Below are positions 17,085 to 27,813 of a stretch of 64,000 bases of DNA, in pieces (position 1 is the first letter of the stretch; each line of letters begins with the position of its first letter). Where the stretch lies: contig CALDUK010000008.1 of NCBI GenBank assembly GCA_937924905.1, positions 1 to 64,000 on the forward strand, written 5' to 3'. The stretch comes from an uncultured Paracoccaceae bacterium. Its GTDB lineage: Bacteria; Pseudomonadota; Alphaproteobacteria; Rhodobacterales; Rhodobacteraceae. The notes beneath the pieces are model-generated. The model saw only the letters and a program-made list of their open reading frames with translations, was not told the origin of the DNA and made no database searches. Made by a program: the position numbers and the translations under genes.

Positions 17085-18383
17085 ATGATCGAAACGCTAC
17101 GTACCTATGCCGAAAACGGTCGCGATGTTGCGCTGGAATGGATCACATCGCCGGCGGCTTACGCGCAATTCGGACTTTTGATTGCGGCCTATTTGCTGGC
17201 GGTTGTGATGAATGCCTGGCTTCAGCCAAGATTGTCCCGCCTGCTGACACCAGCTGAACCCGACGAAGGTATTTTCGCCAAAACCCGCCGGTTCGTTCTG
17301 ATCTTCCTGCCGCTTTTGCTGCCGCTTCTGGCCTATGCGCTGACCGCAGCGGGCGAACAGATCACCCGGTCGCTCTTTGGCTCGGGCGCGGTGATTGCCT
17401 TTGGCAAGCGCCTGTTCATCTTTCTCGCCGTCCGCCGGGCTGTGCTGCAGATCGTCACCGACCCGTTCCTCAGAATGCTGGGCCGCTATATCGCCATCCC
17501 ACTGGCCGCGCTTTACGTTCTGGGCTTGATGACACCGCTGGCCGGGTTCCTTGAAGAAACGCGGATCTCTTTCGGCAATATCTCATTCTCGCTTCTGGCC
17601 ATCTTCCGCGCCGCGATTGCCGGGTCGGTCCTGTTCTGGCTGGGGCGCTGGTCGTCCGACACGGGCACCAGCTATATCCGTGCGCAAGACACCATTCGCC
17701 CGCCCACCCGCGAACTGGCCGCCAAGGCGTTCGAAATGGCGGTCTTCGCAACCGTTGGTCTGCTGCTTTTGAACATCATGGGTCTTAACCTGTCGGCGCT
17801 CGCCATCTTCGGTGGTGCAATCGGTGTGGGTCTTGGCTTTGGTCTGCAAAAAATCGCATCCAACTTTATCAGCGGAATTATCCTGCTGCTCGAAGGACAG
17901 GCGACGGTCGGCGACTATGTCGAACTGGATGGCGGCGAAAGCGGCACGATCATCAAACTGGGCGCGCGGGCGACCATTCTGGAAACCTTCGATGGCAAAT
18001 GGATCGTCGTCCCGAATGAAGATTTCATCACCTCGCGCATCATCAACTGGTCCGACGCAGGTTCGGGCAACCGCTACGAGGTCGATTTTTCCGTCAGCTA
18101 CGACACCGACATCAACAAAGTGCCCGATATTATCTCGACCGCTGTTTCAAAACACCCCGCCGTTCTGCAAGTGCCCGAAGGCCCGGATTGCGAACTGTCG
18201 GGCTTTGGCGACAGCGGCGTCGATTTCACGGTCGAGTTCTGGGTCGAAGGCATCGATGACGGCAAGAACCGCTATACATCAGAAGTGCGGTTCCTGATCT
18301 GGAATGCGTTGAAAGACGCGGGCATTGAAATTCCCTTCCCACAACGCGAAATCCGGTATCGCGAGGGCCACGGGCCGACTTGA
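17085..18383 (+). CDS. MscS-family mechanosensitive ion channel
   Basis: A 432-residue inner-membrane channel that releases solutes on osmotic downshock. Several hydrophobic helices precede the pore-lining helix (AIFGGAIGVGLGFGLQKIASNFISG, about 240-264), then the beta domain (LLEGQATVGDYVEL to IVVPNEDFITSRIINW) and the alpha/beta vestibule domain. It has more N-terminal helices than small MscS, as in YnaI/YbdG-type members. An AGGA site lies about 11 bases before the ATG. The 5' leader is structured. Confidence 0.93.
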   Translation: MIETLRTYAENGRDVALEWITSPAAYAQFGLLIAAYLLAVVMNAWLQPRLSRLLTPAEPDEGIFAKTRRFVLIFLPLLLPLLAYALTAAGEQITRSLFGSGAVIAFGKRLFIFLAVRRAVLQIVTDPFLRMLGRYIAIPLAALYVLGLMTPLAGFLEETRISFGNISFSLLAIFRAAIAGSVLFWLGRWSSDTGTSYIRAQDTIRPPTRELAAKAFEMAVFATVGLLLLNIMGLNLSALAIFGGAIGVGLGFGLQKIASNFISGIILLLEGQATVGDYVELDGGESGTIIKLGARATILETFDGKWIVVPNEDFITSRIINWSDAGSGNRYEVDFSVSYDTDINKVPDIISTAVSKHPAVLQVPEGPDCELSGFGDSGVDFTVEFWVEGIDDGKNRYTSEVRFLIWNALKDAGIEIPFPQREIRYREGHGPT

Positions 18384-18385
18384 CA

Positions 18386-18526
18386 GTCGGCGGGGGAGCG
18401 CTGCTCCCCTCACCCCTCGGGATATTGCACCCAGAAAGAAGGTGAAATTTAAGTCAAAATGTCTTTCTTTCTGGCTCAAATATCCGCGGGGAGTTTGAGG
18501 GGCGGACAGCCCCTCAAGGCCGGACG
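18386..18526. repeat. Intergenic repeat copy B, inverted pair between convergent genes
   Basis: Like copy A, this has a GC hairpin (GGGGAGC/GCTCCCC) followed by CCTCGGGATATT and CCCAGAAAGAA. It is then mirrored by TTCTTTCTGG, AAATATCCGCGGGGAG and a second GC hairpin (GAGGGGC/GCCCCTC). The whole forms a long imperfect inverted repeat, probably a bidirectional terminator for mscS and the opposing gene. Confidence 0.6.
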
Positions 18527-19231
18527 TCACCGCATCTCAATCGCGTTCTGGTCAATCGCCAGAACGTAACCCTGACGCGCAACGGTCTTGATCAACAATT
18601 CGGCGACCATTTGATTGCCCAAAGCATCGCGCAACCGTTTGATCCGCGTTGCGCCGCTGGCCTCTTCGCATTCGCTGGCATCCCGGCCAGATATCATCGC
18701 CTCAATCTCGGCGCCGGACAGCACATCGCCATCCATGCGGGCTTCGGCCAGCACAGACAGCGTTTCAATCGCGGCGCCGGTCAGAGAAAATTCCATATCA
18801 TTCAGCACCACGACCTTTTCGTCGCGATTGATGGCAAGCGATGATACCTGAATGCCCTGGCGTTCAATCGCGCCAATCCGCCGGTTCAACAGAACGATCG
18901 TCACAACAAAGACCAGACACGCAACAAGCAAACCAGTGGCGAACAGCATCAGCACGAAAATCACCAGCCGATAACTTGCCAGAACTTCGCTGAACGCGGT
19001 GCCTGATTGCGCAAGGATCTCCAACAGCTTGATCTCGGCAGCGCTGGTCAGATCGTCGTTTTCCACAAACAAACGTTCAACGCGGGCATTGAACGCATTC
19101 GCATCCGGCAGTGTGAACAGCAAAAACGCCCCTGCCAGCCCAAGGATCAGAACAATCGCGACAATGCCGATGGTCACTATCTTCGTGCCGACGGCCTTGG
19201 CCTCAGAAGCGGAGGAAGAATTCGCCTGCAT
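18527..19231 (-). CDS. Membrane-tethered protein with C-terminal winged-helix domain
   Basis: A 234-residue protein with two transmembrane helices (IVTIGIVAIVLILGLAGAFLLF and VIFVLMLFATGLLVACLVFVVTIVLL) flanking a periplasmic loop of about 45 residues. A cytoplasmic C-terminal region from about 150 to the end resembles an OmpR/ToxR-type winged helix (FSLTGAAIETLSVLAEARMDGDVLSG to LLIKTVARQGYVLAID). In ToxR and CadC the DNA-binding domain is N-terminal; here the order is reversed. The ATG at 19231 is preceded by AAAGGAAA. It overlaps the upstream small secreted protein gene by 29 bases. Confidence 0.75.
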   Translation of the reverse strand: MQANSSSASEAKAVGTKIVTIGIVAIVLILGLAGAFLLFTLPDANAFNARVERLFVENDDLTSAAEIKLLEILAQSGTAFSEVLASYRLVIFVLMLFATGLLVACLVFVVTIVLLNRRIGAIERQGIQVSSLAINRDEKVVVLNDMEFSLTGAAIETLSVLAEARMDGDVLSGAEIEAMISGRDASECEEASGATRIKRLRDALGNQMVAELLIKTVARQGYVLAIDQNAIEMR

Positions 19232-19496
19232 CCTGTTTCCTTTTCCCAAGACCGCCATCATCAAACACGGACTGAACCTGTAACAACTGCCAGCCCGAAG
19301 ACTGAAGCCGCTTGGCCACCAGTGATTTCACATTGTCTGACATGGTGCAGGGGGAAATGTCGACTTGGATGACACCATAGTGAAGTCGCAGCGGATCTTC
19401 CCGCTTGGCCTTGTAATCGGCATAGCAGGCCGCATGGGCAGGTAAGGCAAGCGCCAGAACACTGGCGGCGACAAAGGAAAACAAACGCTTATTCAT
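19203..19496 (-). CDS. Small secreted hypothetical protein
   Basis: A 97-residue protein with a clear Sec signal peptide (MNKRLFSFVAASVLALALPAHA, cleavage before ACYADY). The mature part is small and polar, with two cysteines (CYADYK and SPCTMSD) that could form a disulfide in the periplasm. No family is recognised. It overlaps the start of the membrane winged-helix gene by 29 bases and is probably cotranscribed, so it may be a periplasmic partner of that protein. Confidence 0.7.
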   Translation of the reverse strand: MNKRLFSFVAASVLALALPAHAACYADYKAKREDPLRLHYGVIQVDISPCTMSDNVKSLVAKRLQSSGWQLLQVQSVFDDGGLGKRKQDAGEFFLRF

Positions 19497-19673
19497 AGGC
19501 GCATGATTGCGGCCCGGGCCCGCGAAAATCAATAACATCCGGGCGCTTCCCGTCTGTTATCGCATATCAGCACGCCGATATTGAGCGTCAGGCCCCTTAG
19601 CACCGAAGTTTGACCCACGTTCTGCGGACTGTCCCGCACCTGTAACGCCAGTCAGAAAAGAAAGGGGTCGCCC

Positions 19674-20186
19674 ATGTCCCGCCTTATGAAAACACTTGTC
19701 GCCGGAGCCACAGCGCTTGGCCTGATATTCACACCAATCACCGCCAGCGCTGGCCCGGATCGCGACGATATCGCAAAAGCGCTGGCCGGTCTGGTCATCC
19801 TTGGCATCACCGCCAAGGCCATCGACAACCGGAATGATCGCCGCGACCGTGCCCGGTCTGTCAGCCGTCAGCCCGACTTTCGCGCAATCGAGCAACCTCA
19901 GAACCGTCGCATCATCGAAGGTCAGTTGCGCCGACCCGGCGATTTTTCCGCCCGCGTCGACCAGGGCTTCAAGCGCCGGCCTTTGCCCGACCAATGCCTG
20001 CGTATCGTCGATACACGTCGCGGCGACCGTCTGGTCTATGGCGAACGCTGCCTGAACCGGACCTATCGCCACGCCGACAAACTGCCGACGGCCTGCACGC
20101 GCTATATCCGCACCAATCGCGGCCTGCGCCCGGTCTTTGGCGCGCGCTGTCTGGCAGGCGACGGCTGGCAGGTCGCACGACGCTAA
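19674..20186 (+). CDS. Secreted basic hypothetical protein
   Basis: A 170-residue protein with a Sec signal peptide (MSRLMKTLVAGATALGLIFTPITASA). The mature protein is very rich in arginine, with a four-cysteine C-terminal region (QCLRIVD, ERCLNRT, TACTRYI, ARCLAGDGW) suggesting two disulfides. No family is recognised. AAAGGGG lies just before the ATG. A strong terminator follows. Confidence 0.75.
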   Translation: MSRLMKTLVAGATALGLIFTPITASAGPDRDDIAKALAGLVILGITAKAIDNRNDRRDRARSVSRQPDFRAIEQPQNRRIIEGQLRRPGDFSARVDQGFKRRPLPDQCLRIVDTRRGDRLVYGERCLNRTYRHADKLPTACTRYIRTNRGLRPVFGARCLAGDGWQVARR

Positions 20187-20233
20187 TCAGATACCGGCGC
20201 GGTCATCCCGCACATCTCCATCGCCTGCGTCGG

Positions 20234-20265
20234 TGGGCCAGGGTGTCCCCCCTGGCCCATTTTTT
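20234..20265 (+). terminator. Rho-independent terminator
   Basis: A 10-bp perfect stem (TGGGCCAGGG/CCCTGGCCCA) is followed by a run of T residues. It ends transcription of the secreted basic protein gene. Confidence 0.88.
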
Positions 20266-20349
20266 GTGCCTCCGCCCCGCGTGGCAACGCCAGGCTCTCG
20301 AATTGGCCTGCAGAATTGTATTTCCCCCGAAATCAGGGCAGGGGGGGGC

Positions 20350-20949
20350 ATGCCGGATTGGATCGAAGAAACCACCCTTCTAGCCGCGGGCGCACACCGG
20401 ATAGCCGGCGTCGACGAAGTCGGGCGCGGTCCGCTTGCCGGTCCTGTCACCGCCGCCGCTGTCGTGCTGGACCCGTCCAACATGCCTGACGGACTGAACG
20501 ATTCAAAGAAACTGACACGCCGCCAACGCGAAACGCTCTTTGATCAGATCAGTGCGACCGCGCGGGTCTCAATTGCGCATGCAAGTGTCGCCGAAATCGA
20601 CGACCTCAATATCCTCTACGCCTCGCATCTGGCCATGGAACGCGCCGTCGCCGGGCTGGGCGCGATAGATCACGCGCTGATCGACGGCAATATGATCCCA
20701 AAAGATCTGGCCTGTCCCGCCACCGCAATGGTCAAGGGCGACGCCCGCAGCCTGTCGATTGCCGCCGCTTCCATCATGGCCAAAGTCACCCGCGATCGCC
20801 TCATGGTGGATTTGGCGCAACAGTTCCCCGGCTATGGATGGGACAAGAACGCGGGCTATCCGACAAAACTGCATCGCGACGCGCTGACCCGGCTTGGCGT
20901 GACCCCACACCATAGGCGTTCTTTCAAAACCGTCCACAATATGTTGTGA
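20350..20949 (+). CDS. rnhB: Ribonuclease HII
   Basis: RNase HII removes ribonucleotides and RNA from RNA:DNA hybrids. The 199-residue protein carries the catalytic D22-E23 pair in GVDEVGRGPLAGPV, D112 in LIDGN, and the SIAAASIMAKVTRD block. The ATG at 20350 follows a run of G residues and gives the usual length. ccrM follows on the same strand after 113 bp. Confidence 0.95.
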   Translation: MPDWIEETTLLAAGAHRIAGVDEVGRGPLAGPVTAAAVVLDPSNMPDGLNDSKKLTRRQRETLFDQISATARVSIAHASVAEIDDLNILYASHLAMERAVAGLGAIDHALIDGNMIPKDLACPATAMVKGDARSLSIAAASIMAKVTRDRLMVDLAQQFPGYGWDKNAGYPTKLHRDALTRLGVTPHHRRSFKTVHNML

Positions 20950-20971
20950 CAAGGAAATTTTCTAAGCCTCT

Positions 20972-22151
<1,180 letters not shown>

Positions 22152-22210
22152 GACGCCCCCCAAAGCTTACCGCCCGGTGCCTTGTGGCCGCCCACAGGAC
22201 CGGTACCTGA

Positions 22211-22236
22211 CCCCGCCTTCTTGGCGGGGTTTTTTT
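22211..22236 (+). terminator. Rho-independent terminator after ccrM
   Basis: CCCCGCC, a five-base loop and GGCGGGG are followed by seven T residues, 60 bases after the ccrM stop. Confidence 0.9.
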
Positions 22237-22564
22237 ATGCGGCGCGGGCGTCGGGGAAATTCCGCGCGGTCTGCGGCGGTGTCGGCGGGCAACGCAAATC
22301 TGCGGCCTGATACAGCATCCAAACCCGCAGGTTTCGCCGGGGTGACCATCGGCGCGGCACAGGCCGCCAACCGTCAGCGCGTTTGGGCGCAAGCCAGTCA
22401 ATCAACGCTTGATGTGTGTCCGGGTCGCAGCGCCGGATGACGTCATTCACGACGGCTTGCGGCGCATGCGCCAATCGGGCCTTCAGAACGGAAATTGCGT
22501 TCTCAACGGCCAGGGCGTTATCTTCCAAAGCATAAAGTTCGGTACTGGCAAATTGCCGTTCCAT
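22235..22564 (-). CDS. Hypothetical protein
   Basis: A 109-residue open frame with a plausible helical N-terminal two thirds (YALEDNALAVENAISVLKARLAHAPQAVVNDVIRRCDPDTHQALIDWLAP) and a basic, proline-rich end. No family is recognised. TAAGG seven bases before the ATG is an acceptable ribosome-binding site. It occupies the position upstream of rpmC where rplP would lie in an unbroken S10-spc operon, on the opposite strand. The last bases overlap the T-run of the ccrM terminator. Confidence 0.5.
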   Translation of the reverse strand: MERQFASTELYALEDNALAVENAISVLKARLAHAPQAVVNDVIRRCDPDTHQALIDWLAPKRADGWRPVPRRWSPRRNLRVWMLYQAADLRCPPTPPQTARNFPDARAA

Positions 22565-22800
22565 GACAGGCCTTACTGGTTACTCACATAAATAATATAG
22601 CCAGTGAATATGGCCCCAGTTTGGCCCGACTTGGGAAAACCCGCCAGAAACAGGGCCATACCCGTTGGCGCATGGGCACAAACCCCTTGCCAAACCCCCG
22701 AATCCCCCCTAAACGGCGGCCTTCACCTGATAATCTCCACCGGACTTTAGGGTGACGCCCAGACAGGCGGCCTACCGGTGATGTTGAAAGGAAGACTGGC

Positions 22801-23007
22801 ATGGATGCCAATGAACTGCGGGATAAAACCCCCGACCAGCTCCGTGACGAGCTGACAAACCTGAAGAAAGAGGCCTTCAACCTCCGGTTCCAGCAGGCCA
22901 CAAACCAGTTGGAAAACACCGCCCGCATGCGCCAGGTGCGCCGCGACGCGGCTCGCGTGAAGACCATCCTGAACGAAAAAGCGGCCAGCGCCGCTGCGGA
23001 GGCCTGA
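22801..23007 (+). CDS. rpmC: 50S ribosomal protein L29
   Basis: L29 (68 aa) sits near the peptide exit tunnel. The helical hairpin with [42 protein letters not shown] is clear. GAAAGGAAG precedes the ATG. It is the first gene of this ribosomal block; rplP, normally just upstream, is missing from the window. Confidence 0.97.
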   Translation: MDANELRDKTPDQLRDELTNLKKEAFNLRFQQATNQLENTARMRQVRRDAARVKTILNEKAASAAAEA

Positions 23008-23012
23008 AGCTT

Positions 23013-23243
23013 ATGCCCAAGAGAATCCTGCAAGGTGTCGTCACCTCGGACGCCAACGCCCAGACAATCACCGTTTCCGTCGAACGTCGCTTCAAGCACC
23101 CGCTGCTTCAGAAGACCGTCCGGAAGTCGAAGAAATACCGTGCCCATGACGAGAACGACACTTACAAGGTCGGCGACATGGTTCGTATCCAAGAGTGCCC
23201 ACCGCGCTCGAAAACCAAACGCTGGGAAGTGATCGCAGAGTAA
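23013..23243 (+). CDS. rpsQ: 30S ribosomal protein S17
   Basis: S17 (76 aa), a 16S rRNA-binding OB-fold protein. It shows the [37 protein letters not shown] start and the [15 protein letters not shown] motif. It lies five bases after rpmC. Confidence 0.97.
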   Translation: MPKRILQGVVTSDANAQTITVSVERRFKHPLLQKTVRKSKKYRAHDENDTYKVGDMVRIQECPPRSKTKRWEVIAE

Positions 23244-23320
23244 AGCGCTTACACCCGGTTTGAACGAAACCCCGTGATCAATGTCCGAAAAGGCGGTCAC
23301 GGAAGTCGGGAGAAACCAAC

Positions 23321-23689
23321 ATGATCCAGATGCAGACCAATCTGGATGTGGCTGACAACAGCGGCGCTCGCCGTGTTCAGTGCATCAAGGTTCTGGGCGG
23401 TTCCAAGCGGAAATACGCATCCGTCGGCGACATCATTGTCGTCTCGGTAAAAGAAGCCATTCCGCGTGGCCGTGTGAAAAAAGGCGACGTGCGCCGTGCG
23501 GTTGTCGTCCGCACCGCCAAGGAAGTCCGCCGCGATGATGGCACCGCAATCCGCTTTGACCGGAACGCCGCCGTTATCCTGAACAACAATGACGAACCCA
23601 TTGGCACCCGTATCTTCGGGCCAGTGGTACGCGAACTGCGCGGCAAGAACTTTATGAAAATCATCTCGCTTGCGCCGGAGGTGCTGTAA
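23321..23689 (+). CDS. rplN: 50S ribosomal protein L14
   Basis: L14 (122 aa) binds 23S rRNA at the subunit interface. [33 protein letters not shown] and the C-terminal FGPVVRELR are diagnostic. GGGAG precedes the ATG. The stop overlaps the rplX start by one base. Confidence 0.97.
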   Translation: MIQMQTNLDVADNSGARRVQCIKVLGGSKRKYASVGDIIVVSVKEAIPRGRVKKGDVRRAVVVRTAKEVRRDDGTAIRFDRNAAVILNNNDEPIGTRIFGPVVRELRGKNFMKIISLAPEVL

Positions 23690-23994
23690 TGGCTGCCAAA
23701 CTTCGCAAAGGCGACAAGGTCGTCGTTCTCGCAGGCAAGGATAAGGGCAAGGAAGGCGAAATTACGTCTGTCATGCCCACCAAAGGCAAGGCGATTGTCG
23801 ACGGGGTGAACATCTCGATCCGTCACGAACGCCAGTCGGCTCAGAACCAGGGCGGTCGCACGCCCAAGGCCATGCCGATCGATCTGTCGAACCTTGCTCT
23901 TCTTGATGCAAACGGCAAAGCGACCCGCGTCGGCTTCCGCATGGATGGTGACAAGAAAGTCCGCTTCGCCAAAACCACGGGGGACGCGATCTGA
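23689..23994 (+). CDS. rplX: 50S ribosomal protein L24
   Basis: L24 (101 aa) is an assembly initiator protein with a KOW motif ([21 protein letters not shown], residues 4-24). It overlaps both neighbours by one base (TAATG and TGATG), so translation with rplN and rplE is coupled. Confidence 0.97.
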   Translation: MAAKLRKGDKVVVLAGKDKGKEGEITSVMPTKGKAIVDGVNISIRHERQSAQNQGGRTPKAMPIDLSNLALLDANGKATRVGFRMDGDKKVRFAKTTGDAI

Positions 23995-24563
23995 TGCTGG
24001 ACGCTGCAAACTATACCCCGCGTCTCAAGACGCATTACGCCGAAACCGTTCGCGCCGCTCTCAAAGAAGAGATCGGCTACAAGAACGACATGCAACTGCC
24101 CCGTCTGGACAAGATCGTCCTGAACATCGGCGCAGGTGCTGAATCGGTCCGCGATTCAAAGAAAGCCAAATCGGCCGCAGAAGACCTGACCGCGATTGCG
24201 GGCCAGAAAGCGGTGATCACCAAGGCCAAGAAATCCATCGCTGGTTTCCGCGTCCGCGAAGGCATGCCTCTGGGCGCCAAAGTGACACTGCGCGGCGACC
24301 GGATGTACGACTTTCTCGACCGTCTCGTGACCATCGCCATGCCACGCATCCGCGACTTCCGCGGCGTAAAGCCCAGCTTCGATGGCCGTGGCAACTTCGC
24401 CATGGGTCTAAAGGAACACATCGTTTTCCCGGAAATCGACTTCGACAAGGTCGACGAAGTCTGGGGCATGGATATCATCATCTGCACCACCGCTGAAACG
24501 GATGCAGAAGCACAGGCGCTGTTGAAGCATTTCAACGTGCCGTTCAGCGGCGAGGGGAAATAA
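23994..24563 (+). CDS. rplE: 50S ribosomal protein L5
   Basis: L5 (189 aa) binds 5S rRNA in the central protuberance. [47 protein letters not shown] and [14 protein letters not shown] are family blocks. It starts within the rplX stop codon. Confidence 0.97.
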   Translation: MLDAANYTPRLKTHYAETVRAALKEEIGYKNDMQLPRLDKIVLNIGAGAESVRDSKKAKSAAEDLTAIAGQKAVITKAKKSIAGFRVREGMPLGAKVTLRGDRMYDFLDRLVTIAMPRIRDFRGVKPSFDGRGNFAMGLKEHIVFPEIDFDKVDEVWGMDIIICTTAETDAEAQALLKHFNVPFSGEGK

Positions 24564-24565
24564 TC

Positions 24566-24871
24566 ATGGCTAAAAAAGCAATGATCGAACGCGAAAAGAA
24601 GCGGCAGAAGCTGGTGGCGCAATACGCTGCCAAACGCGCTGCGCTGAAAGAAATCGCGAACGACGAAACCAAGCCGATGGAAGACCGGTTCAAGGCACGC
24701 CTGAAACTGGCGAAACTGCCGCGCAACTCGTCGGCCACCCGGCTGCACAACCGTTGTCAGCTGACCGGGCGTCCGCATGCGTATTACCGCAAGCTCAAGA
24801 TGTCGCGGATCGCGTTGCGGGATCTTGGCTCGAACGGCCAAATCCCCGGCCTCGTGAAATCAAGCTGGTAA
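24566..24871 (+). CDS. rpsN: 30S ribosomal protein S14 (zinc-independent type)
   Basis: S14 (101 aa) of the long type without the zinc CxxC pairs. [26 protein letters not shown] is the signature. It starts two bases after rplE. Confidence 0.97.
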   Translation: MAKKAMIEREKKRQKLVAQYAAKRAALKEIANDETKPMEDRFKARLKLAKLPRNSSATRLHNRCQLTGRPHAYYRKLKMSRIALRDLGSNGQIPGLVKSSW

Positions 24872-24884
24872 GGAGGGTATACAC

Positions 24885-25277
24885 ATGAACGATCCTCTCG
24901 GAGATATGCTGACCCGCATCCGCAATGCTCAGATGCGCGGCAAATCCATCACCCAGACACCGGCTTCCAAGCTGCGCCGCTGGGTTCTCGATGTGCTGGC
25001 CGACGAAGGCTATATCCGTGGTTACGAAGACACCACAGATACACACGGCCACCCCGCCATCGACATCAGCCTGAAGTACTACGAAGGCGAACCGGAGATC
25101 CGCGAATTGAAACGCGTGTCCAAGCCGGGCCGCCGGGTGTACCTCGGTTCCACCGACATCCCGCAGGTCCGTCAGGGTCTGGGTGTCTCGATCGTCTCGA
25201 CGTCCAAAGGCGTCATGACGGATGCAAGCGCACGCTCTGCCAATGTCGGCGGCGAAGTGCTCTGCACCGTATTCTAA
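24885..25277 (+). CDS. rpsH: 30S ribosomal protein S8
   Basis: S8 (130 aa) binds helix 21 of 16S rRNA and in E. coli represses spc operon translation. [16 protein letters not shown] and the C-terminal [26 protein letters not shown] are diagnostic. GGAGG precedes the ATG. Confidence 0.97.
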   Translation: MNDPLGDMLTRIRNAQMRGKSITQTPASKLRRWVLDVLADEGYIRGYEDTTDTHGHPAIDISLKYYEGEPEIRELKRVSKPGRRVYLGSTDIPQVRQGLGVSIVSTSKGVMTDASARSANVGGEVLCTVF

Positions 25278-25289
25278 GGAGATCGACCT

Positions 25290-25823
25290 ATGTCTCGTAT
25301 TGGGAAAAAACCGGTCGAACTGCCTTCGGGCGTCGAAGCCAATGTCTCGGGCCAAACGGTCAGCGTGAAAGGCCCCAAGGGTCAGCGCCAGTTTACCGCC
25401 ACCGATGACGTCACGCTCAAAGTCGAAGACGGTTCCGTGCTTATCGAACCGCGCGGCTCGTCCAAGCGCGCACGGCAGCAGTGGGGCATGAGCCGCACGC
25501 AAATCCAGAACTGCGTCACCGGCGTGACCGACGGGTTCAAGAAAGAACTCGAAATCAACGGCGTCGGCTATCGTGCCCAGGCCCAGGGAAACAAAGTCAC
25601 CCTGAACCTTGGCCTGTCGCATGACGTGATCTTCGACGTGCCGGACGGGATTACCGTCACCACGCCAAAGAACACACAGATCATCGTCGAAGGCATCGAC
25701 CAGCAACTGGTCGGCCAGGTCGCGGCCAATATCCGCGAATGGCGCAAGCCCGAACCCTACAAGGGCAAAGGCATCAAATATGTCGACGAATATATCTTCC
25801 GCAAGGAAGGCAAGAAGAAGTAA
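25290..25823 (+). CDS. rplF: 50S ribosomal protein L6
   Basis: L6 (177 aa) near the factor-binding site. It begins [15 protein letters not shown] and ends with [24 protein letters not shown], the L6 signature. AAGGAG precedes the ATG. Confidence 0.97.
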   Translation: MSRIGKKPVELPSGVEANVSGQTVSVKGPKGQRQFTATDDVTLKVEDGSVLIEPRGSSKRARQQWGMSRTQIQNCVTGVTDGFKKELEINGVGYRAQAQGNKVTLNLGLSHDVIFDVPDGITVTTPKNTQIIVEGIDQQLVGQVAANIREWRKPEPYKGKGIKYVDEYIFRKEGKKK

Positions 25824-25835
25824 GGACGCGAAATC

Positions 25836-26195
25836 ATGGCACTTTCCAAAAGAGACCTGTTCCTGAAGCGTCGTCTTCGCAACCGGAACAAACTTCGCAA
25901 GGTCAATGCAGGCCGCGTGCGCCTGTCGGTACACCGTTCCAACAAGAACATCAGCGTCCAGCTGATCGACGATGTTGCAGGCACCACGCTTGCCAGCGCG
26001 TCATCGCTGGAAAAAAGCCTGGGCGTTCTCGGCAAGAACAACATCGAAGCCGCAACCAAGGTTGGATCGGCCATCGCCGAACGCGCCAAGAAAGCCGGCG
26101 TGTCCGAAGCTTATTTTGACCGCGGCGGTTTCCTGTTTCACGGCCGGGTCAAAGCACTGGCTGACGCCGCCCGCGAAGGTGGTCTGAAGATCTAA
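25836..26195 (+). CDS. rplR: 50S ribosomal protein L18
   Basis: L18 (119 aa), a 5S rRNA-binding protein. [20 protein letters not shown] and the C-terminal [26 protein letters not shown] are diagnostic. A large inverted repeat follows before rpsE. Confidence 0.97.
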   Translation: MALSKRDLFLKRRLRNRNKLRKVNAGRVRLSVHRSNKNISVQLIDDVAGTTLASASSLEKSLGVLGKNNIEAATKVGSAIAERAKKAGVSEAYFDRGGFLFHGRVKALADAAREGGLKI

Positions 26196-26200
26196 GGGAC

Positions 26201-26255
26201 GGTGGGGTAAAACCCCACCCGACGCACCAACTGTAGGGTAGGGTTTTACCCCACC
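26201..26255. repeat. REP-like inverted repeat between rplR and rpsE
   Basis: The left arm GGTGGGGTAAAACCCCACC (26201-26219) is itself a near-palindrome. The right arm (about 26236-26255, AGGGTAGGGTTTTACCCCACC without its first bases) is its near-perfect reverse complement. The element lies inside a ribosomal operon where spacers are otherwise short. It could be an attenuator or an RNA-processing site. Similar GTGGGG repeats are common in Rhodobacteraceae genomes. Confidence 0.6.
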
Positions 26256-26327
26256 TTCGATGACCGGGGCCAAACGGCACTTCGGTTGGAAAATCAGCGC
26301 TTCGGCGCACACTCAGGAGAAGGCTTC

Positions 26328-26915
26328 ATGGCCAGAGAACCAAACCAACGGGGCAACCAGCGCGGCGGACGCCGCGAACAAGAGGCCCCCGAATTCGCTG
26401 ACCGCCTGGTCGCGATCAACCGCGTGTCGAAAACCGTCAAGGGCGGTAAGCGCTTTGGTTTCGCCGCGCTCGTCGTCGTCGGCGATCAGAAAGGTCGTGT
26501 GGGCTTTGGCAAGGGCAAGGCAAAAGAAGTGCCCGAAGCCATCCGCAAAGCCACCGAACAGGCCAAGCGCCAGATGATCCGCGTGCCGCTGCGCGAAGGC
26601 CGGACGCTGCACCACGACATCGAAGGTCGCCACGGCGCCGGCAAGGTCGTGATGCGCACCGCCCCAACCGGGACAGGGATCATCGCCGGTGGTCCAATGC
26701 GCGCCGTGTTCGAAATGCTGGGCGTTCAGGACGTCGTTGCAAAATCCATCGGGTCGCAAAACCCGTACAACATGATCCGCGCTACCATCGACGGGCTGCA
26801 AAAAGAAAGCTCGCCCCGCTCGGTCGCACAACGTCGCGGCAAAAAAGTCGCCGACATCCTGCCCAAGCGCAATGACGCCGCCAAGGCCGAAGAACCGGCA
26901 ACCGAGGAGGCCTGA
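26328..26915 (+). CDS. rpsE: 30S ribosomal protein S5
   Basis: S5 (195 aa) contributes to decoding fidelity. [48 protein letters not shown] and [18 protein letters not shown] are diagnostic. CAGGAGA before the ATG at 26328 decides the start over an open frame that extends upstream. The Ala/Glu-rich C-terminal tail is longer than in E. coli. Confidence 0.97.
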   Translation: MAREPNQRGNQRGGRREQEAPEFADRLVAINRVSKTVKGGKRFGFAALVVVGDQKGRVGFGKGKAKEVPEAIRKATEQAKRQMIRVPLREGRTLHHDIEGRHGAGKVVMRTAPTGTGIIAGGPMRAVFEMLGVQDVVAKSIGSQNPYNMIRATIDGLQKESSPRSVAQRRGKKVADILPKRNDAAKAEEPATEEA

Positions 26916-26920
26916 GACCA

Positions 26921-27109
26921 ATGGCAAAAACCATCGTCGTCAAACAAATCGGCTCGCCCATCCGCCGCCCCGCAAAACAGCGCGCCACGCTGGTCGGGCT
27001 CGGCCTGAATAAGATGCACAAAACCCGCGAACTGGAAGATACCCCCAGCATCCGCGGCATGGTCAATTCGATCCCGCATCTGGTGGAAATCGTCGAAGAG
27101 CGCGGCTAA
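26921..27109 (+). CDS. rpmD: 50S ribosomal protein L30
   Basis: L30 (62 aa): [41 protein letters not shown] is the family core. It is followed by a strong terminator, so the first ribosomal transcript probably ends here. Confidence 0.97.
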   Translation: MAKTIVVKQIGSPIRRPAKQRATLVGLGLNKMHKTRELEDTPSIRGMVNSIPHLVEIVEERG

Positions 27110-27132
27110 GGCCAAGCGCCCTCGTCCAAGAC

Positions 27133-27170
27133 AAAAAAACGCCCCGCCCGCAAGGCCGGGGCGTTTTTCT
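27133..27170 (+). terminator. Rho-independent terminator after rpmD
   Basis: AACGCCCCG and CGGGGCGTT form a strong stem flanked by an A-run and a T-run, 24 bases after rpmD. It separates rpmD from rplO, which are contiguous in most bacteria. Confidence 0.9.
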
Positions 27171-27489
27171 ATGCAGGAAGCCTGCTCAAAGCCCCATGGC
27201 CCGCGCCGCCACCAACCGACCGGCCCGCCGTCTGGCAACGGCGCGGCTGGTGTCTGTGTTGAGGCCAGCTAACTATATTCTGCAAGGTGGCAAGGTCAGC
27301 TTTCAAGAGACTTGCCCGAGCGGTCCGATGCGATGCATAAAGGGATATGGGTCGGCGATGGCGTCGCCAGCATTCACATGCATACCCATGTTCCCTTCCT
27401 GAACGCCGGGATTTTTCTTTGCTGCGGTGCAGTTGAGGAAGGTCCCCTTCTTCGAACTGTGCTTTCGCATGATGATGAAGGAGCCAGAA

Positions 27490-27813
27490 ATGGATCGTCC
27501 AGAATTTTACCGTTTCCATCAGGGTGAAAAGACCCTTCCCTTCGCGCCTGAGGAGTATGACGCTCGCCTCACGCGCTTGCGGGCAGAGATGAGAGCCAAC
27601 GATGTCGATGCCTGTGTCTTCACGTCTATGCACAACATCGCTTACTACTCGGGCTTTCTCTATTGTGCGTTTGGGCGACCCTATGCCCTCGTCGTAACAC
27701 AATCCGAAGACGTCACCATCAGCGCCGGGATCGACGCGGCACAACCATGGCGACGCAGTCATTCAGCCCTCGGCTGGAAAAGCCCCTTGGCCTTCGAAGC
27801 AAAGGCTGCATAA
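27490..27813 (+). pseudogene. Truncated creatinase (M24-fold creatine amidinohydrolase), N-terminal fragment
   Basis: The 107-residue frame matches the start of creatinase: RFHQGEKTLPFAPEEYDARLTRLR, DVDACVFTSMHNIAYYSGFLYC, FGRPYALVVT and IDAAQPWRR. Creatinase is about 400 residues. Similarity stops soon after QPWRR, followed by unrelated residues and a stop, and the catalytic M24 domain is absent. A good ribosome-binding site (AAGGAG) is retained before the ATG at 27490. No continuation was recognised downstream in any frame. Confidence 0.75.
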
